From assembly GCA_016860685.1 (NCBI GenBank), contig BOJX01000016.1, positions 1 to 41,389 of the forward strand: a stretch of 41,389 nt of DNA, read 5' to 3'. The notes under the pieces were generated by a model. It was not told the DNA's origin, made no database searches, and was given only the letters and a program-made list of their open reading frames with translations. The position numbers and the translations under genes are program-made. This DNA comes from Planctomycetota bacterium (GTDB lineage Bacteria; Planctomycetota; Phycisphaerae; UBA1845). Of the stretch, positions 30,203 through 37,598 are shown one piece after another (position 1 is the first letter of the stretch; the number at the start of each line of letters is the position of its first letter).

Positions 30203-30808
30203 TCAGGACTTGTTGACCTTCTCGCCGTTCTTGTACGTCGCCTTGCAATGCTCGCACGTGCCGTTGGTCACCATCGCCGTCGCGCACGTCTCGCACTTCG
30301 TCTTCGTCGCCGTCGCCAGCACCGTCATCGCCTTCTTCGCCGCCTCGTAAGCGTCCTTCGCCGCGAACATGTACCGCCCAACGAACCCGCCCTTGCACGG
30401 CTCGCAGTAACTGCCTTCGCTCTTGCCTTCCGCCGCGCTCTTGCAGGCCGGACACTTGATCGTCGCCGGATCCGTCGCCTTCCCCAGCGCCATCGCCGCC
30501 GACACGAACGACTTGTACGCCGTATGATCACAGAAGGTCACGTGACATTTGTCGCACGACCCGTTCTTCTCGAACGCCGTCTTGCAATCCGGGCACTTGA
30601 TGTCCTCGGCCTTCATCTTCGTGCCCTGAAGCGCCTTGAACAGACCCTCGCTGCCGATCTCGACGAAGAACACCTTCCCGTGCTTGCAATCCGCACACCA
30701 GCCCGTGCCCGATGCGTCGATCGCCTTGCACGTGCATTCCGCGTACGCGCTCGCCGAAACCCCCAGCGCCGCGACGCCCACGAACAAACCGGTCACAAGC
30801 TTTCTCAT
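30203..30808 (-). CDS. Secreted protein with four double-CxxC modules
   Basis: The 201-residue protein has a clear Sec signal peptide (MRKLVTGLFVGVAALGVSASAYA, then EC). Cysteine pairs follow in four related modules: CTC...CADC; CPDC...CDKC, plus CHVTFCDH; CPAC...CEPC; and CETC...CEHC. Spacing between the two CxxC of a module is about 9-13 residues, with a Gly/Asn-Gly turn, like zinc ribbons or rubredoxin knuckles. Zinc or iron binding outside the cytoplasm is unusual because such cysteines tend to form disulfides. GGAG lies eight bases before the ATG, and a strong terminator closes the gene, so it is a single-gene unit. Function is unknown; metal storage, redox sensing or structural use are all possible. 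Confidence 0.75.
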   Translation of the reverse strand: MRKLVTGLFVGVAALGVSASAYAECTCKAIDASGTGWCADCKHGKVFFVEIGSEGLFKALQGTKMKAEDIKCPDCKTAFEKNGSCDKCHVTFCDHTAYKSFVSAAMALGKATDPATIKCPACKSAAEGKSEGSYCEPCKGGFVGRYMFAAKDAYEAAKKAMTVLATATKTKCETCATAMVTNGTCEHCKATYKNGEKVNKS

Positions 30809-31041
30809 CTTCGTTTCTCCTTTCAGAACACAACGCATAAACAAATCGCGCCTCGTCGCCGAACTCGCCGACGCAACGTCGCGCCGGCGCGGAACAAGAC
30901 CGCGCCTTCAGCACCTCACTTAAGCTTCCGAACTGAATACGTAACTGGGTAACCCCGGGATGTCGCACACCTCAGACGCGCCTTGCAACGCGCCCGCCCC
31001 GCCGCCGTCATCCGCGACCCGGAAGATGCAATCATTAAAGG

Positions 31042-31719
31042 TTACTCACGTCCCCGGCCGTCGTCAAACACCAGCGCCTCGCAAAGCGGCTTTCGCCGCA
31101 TCCCGGCTTCCGGGATGACGCAATCCTCCGCCGGATACCCCACCGGTATGAGCATAAAGGGCCGCTCATTGTCAGGGCGACCGAGAATCTCACAGAGAAA
31201 CTTCATCGGACTCGGCGTATGCGTTAACGTCGCCAGACCCGCGTGCTGGGCCGCCGCCAGCAAGATCCCCACCGCGATCCCCACCGACTCCGGCCCGTAA
31301 TACACCTGCGACCCGTCGTCCCCGCGTACGAGGCGGAACACCACGATCAGCCACGGCGCAATCTCCAGAAACCCCTTGTGCTCGTCCGTCCCCAGCTCCC
31401 GAAGGTCCGCCAACCACTCCGCGTTCGCCCGGTGCTGATAAAGCTCCCGCTCCTCCGCCTCGGCCCCCTCACGGATGCGCCGCTTCAACCCCGCATCCTG
31501 AACGCACACGAAACGCCACGGCTGCTTGTTTGCCCCGCTCGGTGCGGTGCAGGCTGCCCGCACCAGTCCCTCGATTGTCTCGCGGCAGACCGGCCGGTCG
31601 CTGAACATCCGAACCGACCGCCGCCGACGCATCACTTCGTAATAACGGCGCAGCGCCTCCTCCGGCGGGATGCCGGGGTCGTAACGATCCACATAAGGCA
31701 GGAAACGCGGGTCGCTCAT
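31042..31719 (-). CDS. Nitroreductase-fold flavoprotein, iodotyrosine deiodinase-like
   Basis: The 225-residue FMN protein belongs to the nitroreductase superfamily. RRRRSVRMFSDRPV binds FMN phosphate, and APSGANKQPWRFVCV and GILLAAAQHAGLATLTHTP are shared with iodotyrosine deiodinase (IYD). The three residues that hold the substrate's amino acid part in human IYD (Glu157, Tyr161, Lys182) have equals at the same spacing: E90, Y94 and K115. The C-terminal RPFMLIPVGYPAEDCVIPE...RKPL matches as well. It would reductively remove halogen from halotyrosines or a similar phenol, with FMN. Bacterial IYD homologs are known, but their physiological role is not settled. It is the last gene of a minus-strand run behind the M23 peptidase (31-base gap). 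Confidence 0.85.
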   Translation of the reverse strand: MSDPRFLPYVDRYDPGIPPEEALRRYYEVMRRRRSVRMFSDRPVCRETIEGLVRAACTAPSGANKQPWRFVCVQDAGLKRRIREGAEAEERELYQHRANAEWLADLRELGTDEHKGFLEIAPWLIVVFRLVRGDDGSQVYYGPESVGIAVGILLAAAQHAGLATLTHTPSPMKFLCEILGRPDNERPFMLIPVGYPAEDCVIPEAGMRRKPLCEALVFDDGRGRE

Positions 31720-31750
31720 CCACGCAGGATATCCCCGCGCGAGGCAGACA

Positions 31751-32728
31751 TCAAAACCCGCCGGGATCGACCAGCGGCGCCCGATTCTGGGACACGATCA
31801 CGTCACCCTCGTCCGCCGCACCGTCACGCCGCAGGGACTCCGCGAACCCGAGAACCAGCGGCTCGCCGTCCGCGCCCCGGGTCTCGAAGTGCAGATGTGG
31901 ATCAAACGTCAGCCCCGTGTCACCAGTGACGCCGAGCCTCTCCCCCCGGCGCACCGCCTGTCCGATCTCCACGAACACGCCGTCCGTGTCCAGATGCACA
32001 TACCGGGTGAACCAGCCATCCCCGTGTTCCAGCATGACGAAGTTCGCCGGACCCTCGCGCGGCGGACGCCCCGGTTCATTACGCGGGATCCCCTCGTCGA
32101 ATTCGACGACGACTCCGTCCGCCGCCGCCAGCACCTCCGTTCCCCACGGCAGATGAAAGTCCCACGCCGTCTCCGACCCGTGCGTATACGGACCGAAAGG
32201 CCCCTGAAGCACCACCGACGCCGTCCCCGCCGGAAACGGCGCAAACACCCGCGTCACCCCTGCTTGCGGAATCCGCCGGAACACAGCCTCGACGCCGGTA
32301 TCCTCCTCCAATGTCACCGCGATTACCGGCTGGACGCTCGCCGCGTCGCCGAACCACCCGCCGAACACCCAGCCGTCCGCCGCCCGCGCATCCAGCACGA
32401 CTTCCGCCCCGCGCTCAAAACACGCCCCGTCCGCCGCGCCGATCACCTGTCCTCGCCCCGTCAGCCTCACCCGCATCTGCACCGGCGCCTCCCGCGGACA
32501 TTCCGCCACCGCCCGCCCCGGGCCTCCGTCATCGACTCCGCGCCAGCCCGCTGGATCACATCCCGCCGCAACAAGAATCACTGCGCTGCACAAGGTTGAC
32601 GCAGTTCTCCTGGGCGACTCGGTTCTTACGGGTGGAGAAGCTCTCCAAGCCGCCGCCGGTCCGACGGCTCTTTGAGCCGGCGCTGTCCCGCGCATCCCTC
32701 GCATCCGCTTCCCACCCACGATCCGCAT
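31751..32728 (-). CDS. M23-family metallopeptidase lipoprotein with InlB-like repeat
   Basis: The 325-residue product has a long basic n-region and a lipobox in VILVAAGC near residue 57. A beta-rich module (about 80-150; GRGQVIGAADGACFERGAEV, GWVFGGWFGDAA, VEAVFRR) looks like the divergent InlB B-repeat. The rest is an M23 peptidase (LytM/peptidase M23). Zinc ligands are His and Asp in THGSETAWDFHLPWGTEVLAAADGVV and the H-x-H of FDPHLHFETRG; YVHLDTDGVFVEIGQAVRRG is also typical. It should act on peptidoglycan or on secreted proteins. AGGAAGG precedes the ATG, which lies 12 bases after the sulfatase-like stop, so the two are co-transcribed. Confidence 0.85.
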   Translation of the reverse strand: MRIVGGKRMRGMRGTAPAQRAVGPAAAWRASPPVRTESPRRTASTLCSAVILVAAGCDPAGWRGVDDGGPGRAVAECPREAPVQMRVRLTGRGQVIGAADGACFERGAEVVLDARAADGWVFGGWFGDAASVQPVIAVTLEEDTGVEAVFRRIPQAGVTRVFAPFPAGTASVVLQGPFGPYTHGSETAWDFHLPWGTEVLAAADGVVVEFDEGIPRNEPGRPPREGPANFVMLEHGDGWFTRYVHLDTDGVFVEIGQAVRRGERLGVTGDTGLTFDPHLHFETRGADGEPLVLGFAESLRRDGAADEGDVIVSQNRAPLVDPGGF

Positions 32729-32740
32729 CCGGCGCCTTCC

Positions 32741-34306
32741 TCACGGTTTCGGCTTGTCCGCCGGCTCTTCTTCCGGCGCCTTCTCCAGATAACCCAGGCT
32801 CGACATTGCACGACGCTGCGCTCGATCTTCCGGCGAAAGCTCCTCCGGAGAGGCCGGCTCCAGATCCCGCAGGTCGAACTCGTACCCCAGTTCATCCCGG
32901 AAGAACACCAGCCCGTTGTTCTCCGCCACGGTCCGCTCGTCCTTGCCCCGACGCACAAGTTCGTCAAACGTCTCCCGGATCGCCTGCTCCGCCGCCAGCG
33001 TGAACGCATCCAGCTCCGCCCGAAGCAGCGCTCCCTTCGACGCCTCGATCCCCGCGCCATCCGACAGCCGGACGAGGCTCGGCCCCAGCGGCAGGTGCTT
33101 CCCGTTAGTCGTCGGGCTGATCTTCCAGATCGGGCTGTCCGCCGGGCGACGGTCCTCCCGGTAGTACATCCCCCGGAATGCCACCCCGCGCTGCGAAAAA
33201 CCCTCGCAGAAGACCGGCTTCTCCTCCGGCTCCTTCCCCGCCCGCACCGCCGCCGCCCACGACCGCCCGGACGTCTTCTCGACCGGCTTAAGACCGATCA
33301 TCTCCGTCATCGTCGCGTATACGTCCACCCCCCCGATCGGCGTCGTCATCACTTTCCCCGCCGGGACGCCCGGTCCGACGATCGCCAGCGGGACGCGCAC
33401 CTGATCCAGGCCCACTGAGTGACTGTGCGCGAAAAAAAACTCGTCCTCGGAGAACGCCTCCCCGTGATCCGACGTCAGCACGATCACCGTGTTGCGCGTC
33501 AGCCCGAGTTCGTCCACCCGATCAAACAACGTCTGAATATGCCGGTCGAGATAAAGAATCTCGTTGTCATAGCGCAACCCGTAGCGCCACGCCGCCCGCT
33601 CCTCCTCGATCACCTGGTACGTCGGGATCGCCTTGTACCCCGACGTGTCCGCTCCGACCGGAAGAATTCGGTCTTTCTCCGGCGGAGGCGCCGCTTCTGC
33701 GAACGTCGTCAAATCGCACGGTGGAGAATAAGGTCCGTGCGGATCCTGATAATGAACCCAGAGGAAAAACGGCGCGTCATGCACCTGATTGAGAATCTCC
33801 AGCGCCTCCTGCGTCGTCGCCGTCGCCTCCTTCGGAAGGTAACGCTCGTGCACCCGATCGAACTGGAGGTCCACGTAGAGCGCGAAGCCCTGGTGCAGCC
33901 CCAGCCGACGATTCAGCGTCGGGTTGCTGATCACCGCCGCCGTCCGCATTCCCGCGTCCCGGCACTGCTCCGCCAGCGTCACGGTCTTCCCCGACAGCTT
34001 GAAGAACCGTCCGTTGTCCAGCATCACCGAGTTGAAGCTCGGATAAAGCCCGGTCAGCAGCGAAATGTGCGACGGCGCCGTGTACGATGCCGACGAGAAC
34101 GCCCACTCAAACCGCGTCCCCCGCGACATGAACCGGTCCAAGTTCGGCGACGTCGCGCGACGATACCCGTAACACCCCAACCGGTCCGCTCGCAACGTGT
34201 CGATCGTGATCAGAATGAGGTTGACGGGTTTGTCCGCGATGACGGCGCCGTTCCCCGCTGATGCGACGCCCGCGCAACCCAGCAGCCATCCTGCAATACC
34301 CAACAT
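32741..34306 (-). CDS. Sulfatase-fold (alkaline phosphatase superfamily) protein with Thr in place of the formylglycine Cys
   Basis: The 521-residue exported protein has the sulfatase fold. LILITIDTLRADRLGCYGY carries the first metal Asp (D36), and VIVLTSDHGEAFSE carries the later metal Asp-His pair. The N-terminal nucleophile motif, usually C/S-x-P-x-R, reads SYTAPSHISLLTG: the nucleophile position is T76 and the Arg is His. Thr is the nucleophile in LtaS-type phosphoglycerol transferases and some phosphatases of this superfamily, so classic formylglycine sulfatase activity is doubtful. GGAGGT lies nine bases before the ATG at 34306; an upstream in-frame ATG at 34333 is less likely. The N-terminus is a signal peptide. 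It heads the sulfatase-M23-deiodinase run. Confidence 0.85.
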   Translation of the reverse strand: MLGIAGWLLGCAGVASAGNGAVIADKPVNLILITIDTLRADRLGCYGYRRATSPNLDRFMSRGTRFEWAFSSASYTAPSHISLLTGLYPSFNSVMLDNGRFFKLSGKTVTLAEQCRDAGMRTAAVISNPTLNRRLGLHQGFALYVDLQFDRVHERYLPKEATATTQEALEILNQVHDAPFFLWVHYQDPHGPYSPPCDLTTFAEAAPPPEKDRILPVGADTSGYKAIPTYQVIEEERAAWRYGLRYDNEILYLDRHIQTLFDRVDELGLTRNTVIVLTSDHGEAFSEDEFFFAHSHSVGLDQVRVPLAIVGPGVPAGKVMTTPIGGVDVYATMTEMIGLKPVEKTSGRSWAAAVRAGKEPEEKPVFCEGFSQRGVAFRGMYYREDRRPADSPIWKISPTTNGKHLPLGPSLVRLSDGAGIEASKGALLRAELDAFTLAAEQAIRETFDELVRRGKDERTVAENNGLVFFRDELGYEFDLRDLEPASPEELSPEDRAQRRAMSSLGYLEKAPEEEPADKPKP

Positions 34307-34352
34307 ATGCTCACACCTCCACGCGATCTTCAATCCTCGGACGGAGTTTCAT

Positions 34353-34414
34353 AACCGAGCCGCGCCGCCTGGTCTGACGCTGCGAAGCAAGGCCAAGGAT
34401 AAGAAGCGCTCTTA
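34353..34414. repeat. Intergenic repeat family 1, long form (copy C)
   Basis: It starts AACCGAGCCGCGCC and ends AAGAAGCGCTCTTA, with the inner hairpin remnant TCTGACGCTGCGAAGCAAGG and CCAAGG. The final TTA is the complement of the oxidoreductase stop codon, so the repeat abuts the 3' end of that gene. Confidence 0.65.
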
Positions 34415-35467
34415 TTTCGCCCCGCCCTGATGATCTTGCGACAGCGTCTTGATCACCGCGTTCCCGCGCAGGCTCTCAACTTCGGCTTCCAGAAGCCGCG
34501 TAACGACTCGTGCGTCCTCCAGCGTGCAGACCGGCGACGTCGACGATCGAACCGCGTCGATAAAGTGCCGGACCTCTCCGTCATACCCTCCCTCGTCGGG
34601 CAGGTTGATCGCTTCCTGCCTGCCGTCCCGGTGCAACGTCAGCGGCGGCGACTTCGACAGGTCGAACTCCGCCGTCGCCGTCTCGAACCGGACCACGTAC
34701 TGCATCCGGAAGCCGAAGCCCGGCGCGTGCCGCCAGCCTGCTTCGGCGACGACGTGCGCCGGGCCGCGCTCATACCGGTAAAGCGTCGTGACGTGATCGC
34801 CGTCCCCCGCGCTGCACACCGCCTCCGGGGCGCCGAAGCACCACCGGATGAAGTCCGCGTCGTGCAGGTGAAGGTCGAACATCACCCCCCCCGTCTGCCC
34901 CGCATCGCCGTAAAACTCCGGCGCCCACGTCGGCGCGCTGCCCAGCCGGCGGAACACCGCGCTTTGCACACGCCCGTAGCCCCCGTCCGCGATCCGCTCC
35001 TTCAACCACGTCCACCCCGGCCAGAATCGCATGCACATCGCCGGCATGACCACCCGTCCCGACCCCGCAACCGCCGCGATCAGCCGCTCCACCTCCGCCG
35101 ACCGGATCGCCACCGGCTTTTCCACCAGAACATGTTTGCCCGCGCGGACCGCGGCGATCGACAGCTCCACGTGCGTCGGCGTGTGCGTGCAGACGCTGAC
35201 CGCGTCCACCTCCGCGTCGGCAAGCAGCGCCGCCGCATCCGTGTAACGCCGCACAGACCTCAGATCCGCCGTCTCGCCCGCGCCGACGTCCAGATCGAGG
35301 TTCCCGCCCGTCGCCCCGAGACGCTCCGTCCGTTGTGGACTGCGATCGCACACCGCGACCAGCCGACACACGCCCGCGCGCTCCGCGCGAAGATAGGCGC
35401 GCACGTGCGTCGCGCCCATGAAACCCAGGCCGACGACACCCACCCGAAGCGGCGACGCTCCGCTCAT
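34412..35467 (-). CDS. Gfo/Idh/MocA-family oxidoreductase
   Basis: The 351-residue protein is an NAD(P)-dependent sugar or inositol dehydrogenase. The Rossmann loop VGVVGLGFMGATH is at the N-terminus, and VSVCTHTPTHVELSIAAVRAGKHVLVEKPVA has the E-K-P catalytic Lys motif. GGVMFDLHLHDADFIRWCFG, with its D-x-H-x-H-D stretch, matches the catalytic His region of the family. Its ATG overlaps the stop of the TIM-barrel gene as ATGA, so the two are translationally coupled and probably act on the same compound. The exact substrate cannot be read from sequence. Confidence 0.9.
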   Translation of the reverse strand: MSGASPLRVGVVGLGFMGATHVRAYLRAERAGVCRLVAVCDRSPQRTERLGATGGNLDLDVGAGETADLRSVRRYTDAAALLADAEVDAVSVCTHTPTHVELSIAAVRAGKHVLVEKPVAIRSAEVERLIAAVAGSGRVVMPAMCMRFWPGWTWLKERIADGGYGRVQSAVFRRLGSAPTWAPEFYGDAGQTGGVMFDLHLHDADFIRWCFGAPEAVCSAGDGDHVTTLYRYERGPAHVVAEAGWRHAPGFGFRMQYVVRFETATAEFDLSKSPPLTLHRDGRQEAINLPDEGGYDGEVRHFIDAVRSSTSPVCTLEDARVVTRLLEAEVESLRGNAVIKTLSQDHQGGAK

Positions 35468-36333
35468 CGCCGCTCCCCCGCGCCGTCGTTCGTGGCGAAC
35501 GACGCGACTCCGTCCGCGGCGAACAAAGCGATCCCGGAAAGTGCCGAGCGGATGTCACTTACACGGTCGTCGCCGCCTTCCCGCTCGATCATCCAGTCCC
35601 CCGCGACGCTCCGCTCCCGCACCACGCGGAAAAACTCCGTCCAGTCCACCTCGCCCTCACCGAAGCGCGTCTCCTCGCCCCACGCCCCGGCACGCCGCGC
35701 CGCCCGGGCGTCCTTGATGTGAATCTGAACGACGCGCGCCGAAAGTTGTTGCAGCGCCGCCGTCGGGTCGCCCATCCCGTAAAGGATCATGTTCGCCGGA
35801 TCGAAGTTCACCCCGACGTTCGCCGCCCCCAGTTCGTCAAGCACTTCCAGCAACGTCGCGGCCGTCTCCTGACCCGTCTCCAGACCGACGCCCACGCCTT
35901 CCCGCGAGAACGCCGCCGCCACCTCACGCAACCGATCCAGCATCACCTGCCGCAGCGGATCCCTCGGTTCGTGCGGAAGAAACCCCGCGTGAAACGTGAC
36001 CAACCCGATGCCCAGCGCCGCCGCGACCCGCGCATGCGCCGCCGCCGCCGCAAGGTTCGCTGGCCAGTGCTCGTCCGGCCGCACTCCTCCCGTCCGACGG
36101 ATCGTCTCCAGCGTTGAGTAATCCTCGCCGCGCGTCGCCATCATTCCCGAGCGGATCGCAACCCCCGCGTCCGCCAGCCGCCGCGACGTCTCCCCCGCGT
36201 CCCACCGTCCCTCGCACAGCGGACCCAGCGCAAGCTGCACGCACGACGCCCCCGTCGCGCGCACCAGCTCGACGAGGTCCGAAGGAGATTCAGGCCGCAA
36301 CGACCACGAACACACGCCCACCTGCCGCGTCAT
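35464..36333 (-). CDS. Sugar phosphate isomerase/epimerase-like TIM barrel (AP endonuclease 2 family)
   Basis: The 289-residue protein is a xylose isomerase-like TIM barrel. It starts TRQVGVCSWSLRPESPSDL, and GIGLVTFHAGFLPH, GVGVGLETGQETAATLLEVLDELG, NVGVNFDPANMILYGMGDP and VVQIHIKDAR carry the usual metal-binding Glu, Asp and His residues. GEGEVDWTEFFRVV is the family's C-terminal signature. The ATG at 36333 is preferred over a TTG 12 codons upstream because similarity begins there. It is coupled to the Gfo/Idh oxidoreductase, a common pairing in sugar or inositol catabolism. The substrate is unknown. Confidence 0.88.
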   Translation of the reverse strand: MTRQVGVCSWSLRPESPSDLVELVRATGASCVQLALGPLCEGRWDAGETSRRLADAGVAIRSGMMATRGEDYSTLETIRRTGGVRPDEHWPANLAAAAAHARVAAALGIGLVTFHAGFLPHEPRDPLRQVMLDRLREVAAAFSREGVGVGLETGQETAATLLEVLDELGAANVGVNFDPANMILYGMGDPTAALQQLSARVVQIHIKDARAARRAGAWGEETRFGEGEVDWTEFFRVVRERSVAGDWMIEREGGDDRVSDIRSALSGIALFAADGVASFATNDGAGERR

Positions 36334-36641
36334 ACGCCGACTTGTACGAATCCGCCGCAGGGCACGCAAACGTCCGGTTGAAACACGGCCTCAAACCGAG
36401 CCGGGCCTCCAAGGAAGCGTTCCGCCAGAGCCGGGCGGCGCCCGCCCGCTCTTTACGTCGCGCAGCGATGCAGGGGCCAGGAAGCCGGAGGAGGAAGTCA
36501 GGAGGCTCGCTTGAGGAGGGTCGATGCAAAAACCCACATTCGGGATCGGATCTCGAAATCAAAACCGGATCCGCAAACGCGAGCCCGCAATCTTCAATCT
36601 GGACTCTCAAATCTCGAAGGCATACTCCACCCGACCGTCGC
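36334..36641. other. Intergenic region with a family 1 repeat
   Basis: About 308 bases lie between the QueC-like gene and the isomerase gene, both on the minus strand. It contains a short family 1 repeat at 36393-36423 and an AT-richer patch at 36525-36620. No credible gene is present, and no clear promoter was found. Confidence 0.45.
36393..36423. repeat. Intergenic repeat family 1, short form
   Basis: AAACCGAGCCGGGCCTCCAA is followed by GGAAGCGTTCC, matching the short form (CCGAGCCGCGCC...AGGAAGCG) seen at 6.9 and 15.9 kb. It lies upstream of the TIM-barrel gene. Confidence 0.55.
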
Positions 36642-37346
36642 TTACGCCCGCGCGACCGCCGGTCGCGCCGCCAGCGGGTCCGCCGCCGCCGCCTCGCGGA
36701 ACGCCCCCGCGCGCACGCGGCAACTCTCGCATTTCTGGCACGGGGACTCGCCGCCGTGTTCGCAGGTCCAGGTGTGCTGGAACGCGACCTTCCTCCGCAG
36801 TCCGAGACGGACGATCTCCGCCGCTCGGAGGTCGATCAGCGGCGCCTCGACGCGCACCACGGTCCCGCGCGGCAGCGCCGTCTCGATCATGCACTGCCAC
36901 GCATGAACGAACTCGCGCCGCCGGTCCGGTCGGCCCGATCCGAACGGCGCTCCCAGTCCGCCTTCATCCGCGACCTGGCTGACACCCGTGATCACCCGGT
37001 CCGCCCCGATCTTCGCCGCAAGGTGAACCCCCAGGCCCAGCATGACCGGCAGCAACCCGCGCGATCCGCTCACCGCTCCGAGATCCGCTTCAGGACGAAG
37101 CCCCGCCGATTCCGAACCTCCCGCCCCCGCCCGGCCCGCCTCCCGCGGTGGCGCGGGCCCCACGATCCACCGCACACACCGCCAGCCCGTCGCCCCGCGG
37201 CACAACCGCTCCAGCGCGGCCCACCCCCGCGCCGCCGACGGCGACCCGTGATCCACGAGAAGGTAAATCCCTTCCGCCGCACTGCTCACCGCAGCCGCCA
37301 CGGCGCTTTTCAATCCCCCGCTGCTCAGCACGACGACCGACGGCAT
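36642..37346 (-). CDS. QueC-like PP-loop protein with altered ATP motif
   Basis: The 234-residue protein resembles 7-cyano-7-deazaguanine synthase (QueC), which builds preQ0 for queuosine-type bases. The C-terminal zinc site is well kept (CEHGGESPCQKCESC, C195, C203, C206, C209), as is the following R-x-x-AF. The central GADRVITGVSQV also matches. The ATP PP-loop, SGGxDS in QueC, reads SSGGLKSA: the Asp is K13. The next segment (VDHGSPSAARGW) lacks the usual DYGQRH. It may have lost adenylation and act otherwise. The ATG at 37346 follows GGGGG. It is divergent from the response regulator, with about 250 bases between. No other queuosine gene is in the window. Confidence 0.75.
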   Translation of the reverse strand: MPSVVVLSSGGLKSAVAAAVSSAAEGIYLLVDHGSPSAARGWAALERLCRGATGWRCVRWIVGPAPPREAGRAGAGGSESAGLRPEADLGAVSGSRGLLPVMLGLGVHLAAKIGADRVITGVSQVADEGGLGAPFGSGRPDRRREFVHAWQCMIETALPRGTVVRVEAPLIDLRAAEIVRLGLRRKVAFQHTWTCEHGGESPCQKCESCRVRAGAFREAAAADPLAARPAVARA

Positions 37347-37598
37347 GATCGAACCCCCGAGAATAACGATGCCCGGCGCACACCCACGCACGCGTCGGTC
37401 ATCTCATCGTCCGGTCGGGGAATCCGGCTTAAGCGGTCGGCATCGCCCGCCCAGCGGAACCGGATGGGGATCGGGGGCTCGGGGTGCCTGTCGCCGCCTC
37501 GTTACCCGTGATCTCCCCGAACGCTTCCTTGCGGGTGCGGGTCGGTTTAGAACATCATTATTCATGTGAGAGCAGGATCCCCGCGGAGCGAGAGCGTC

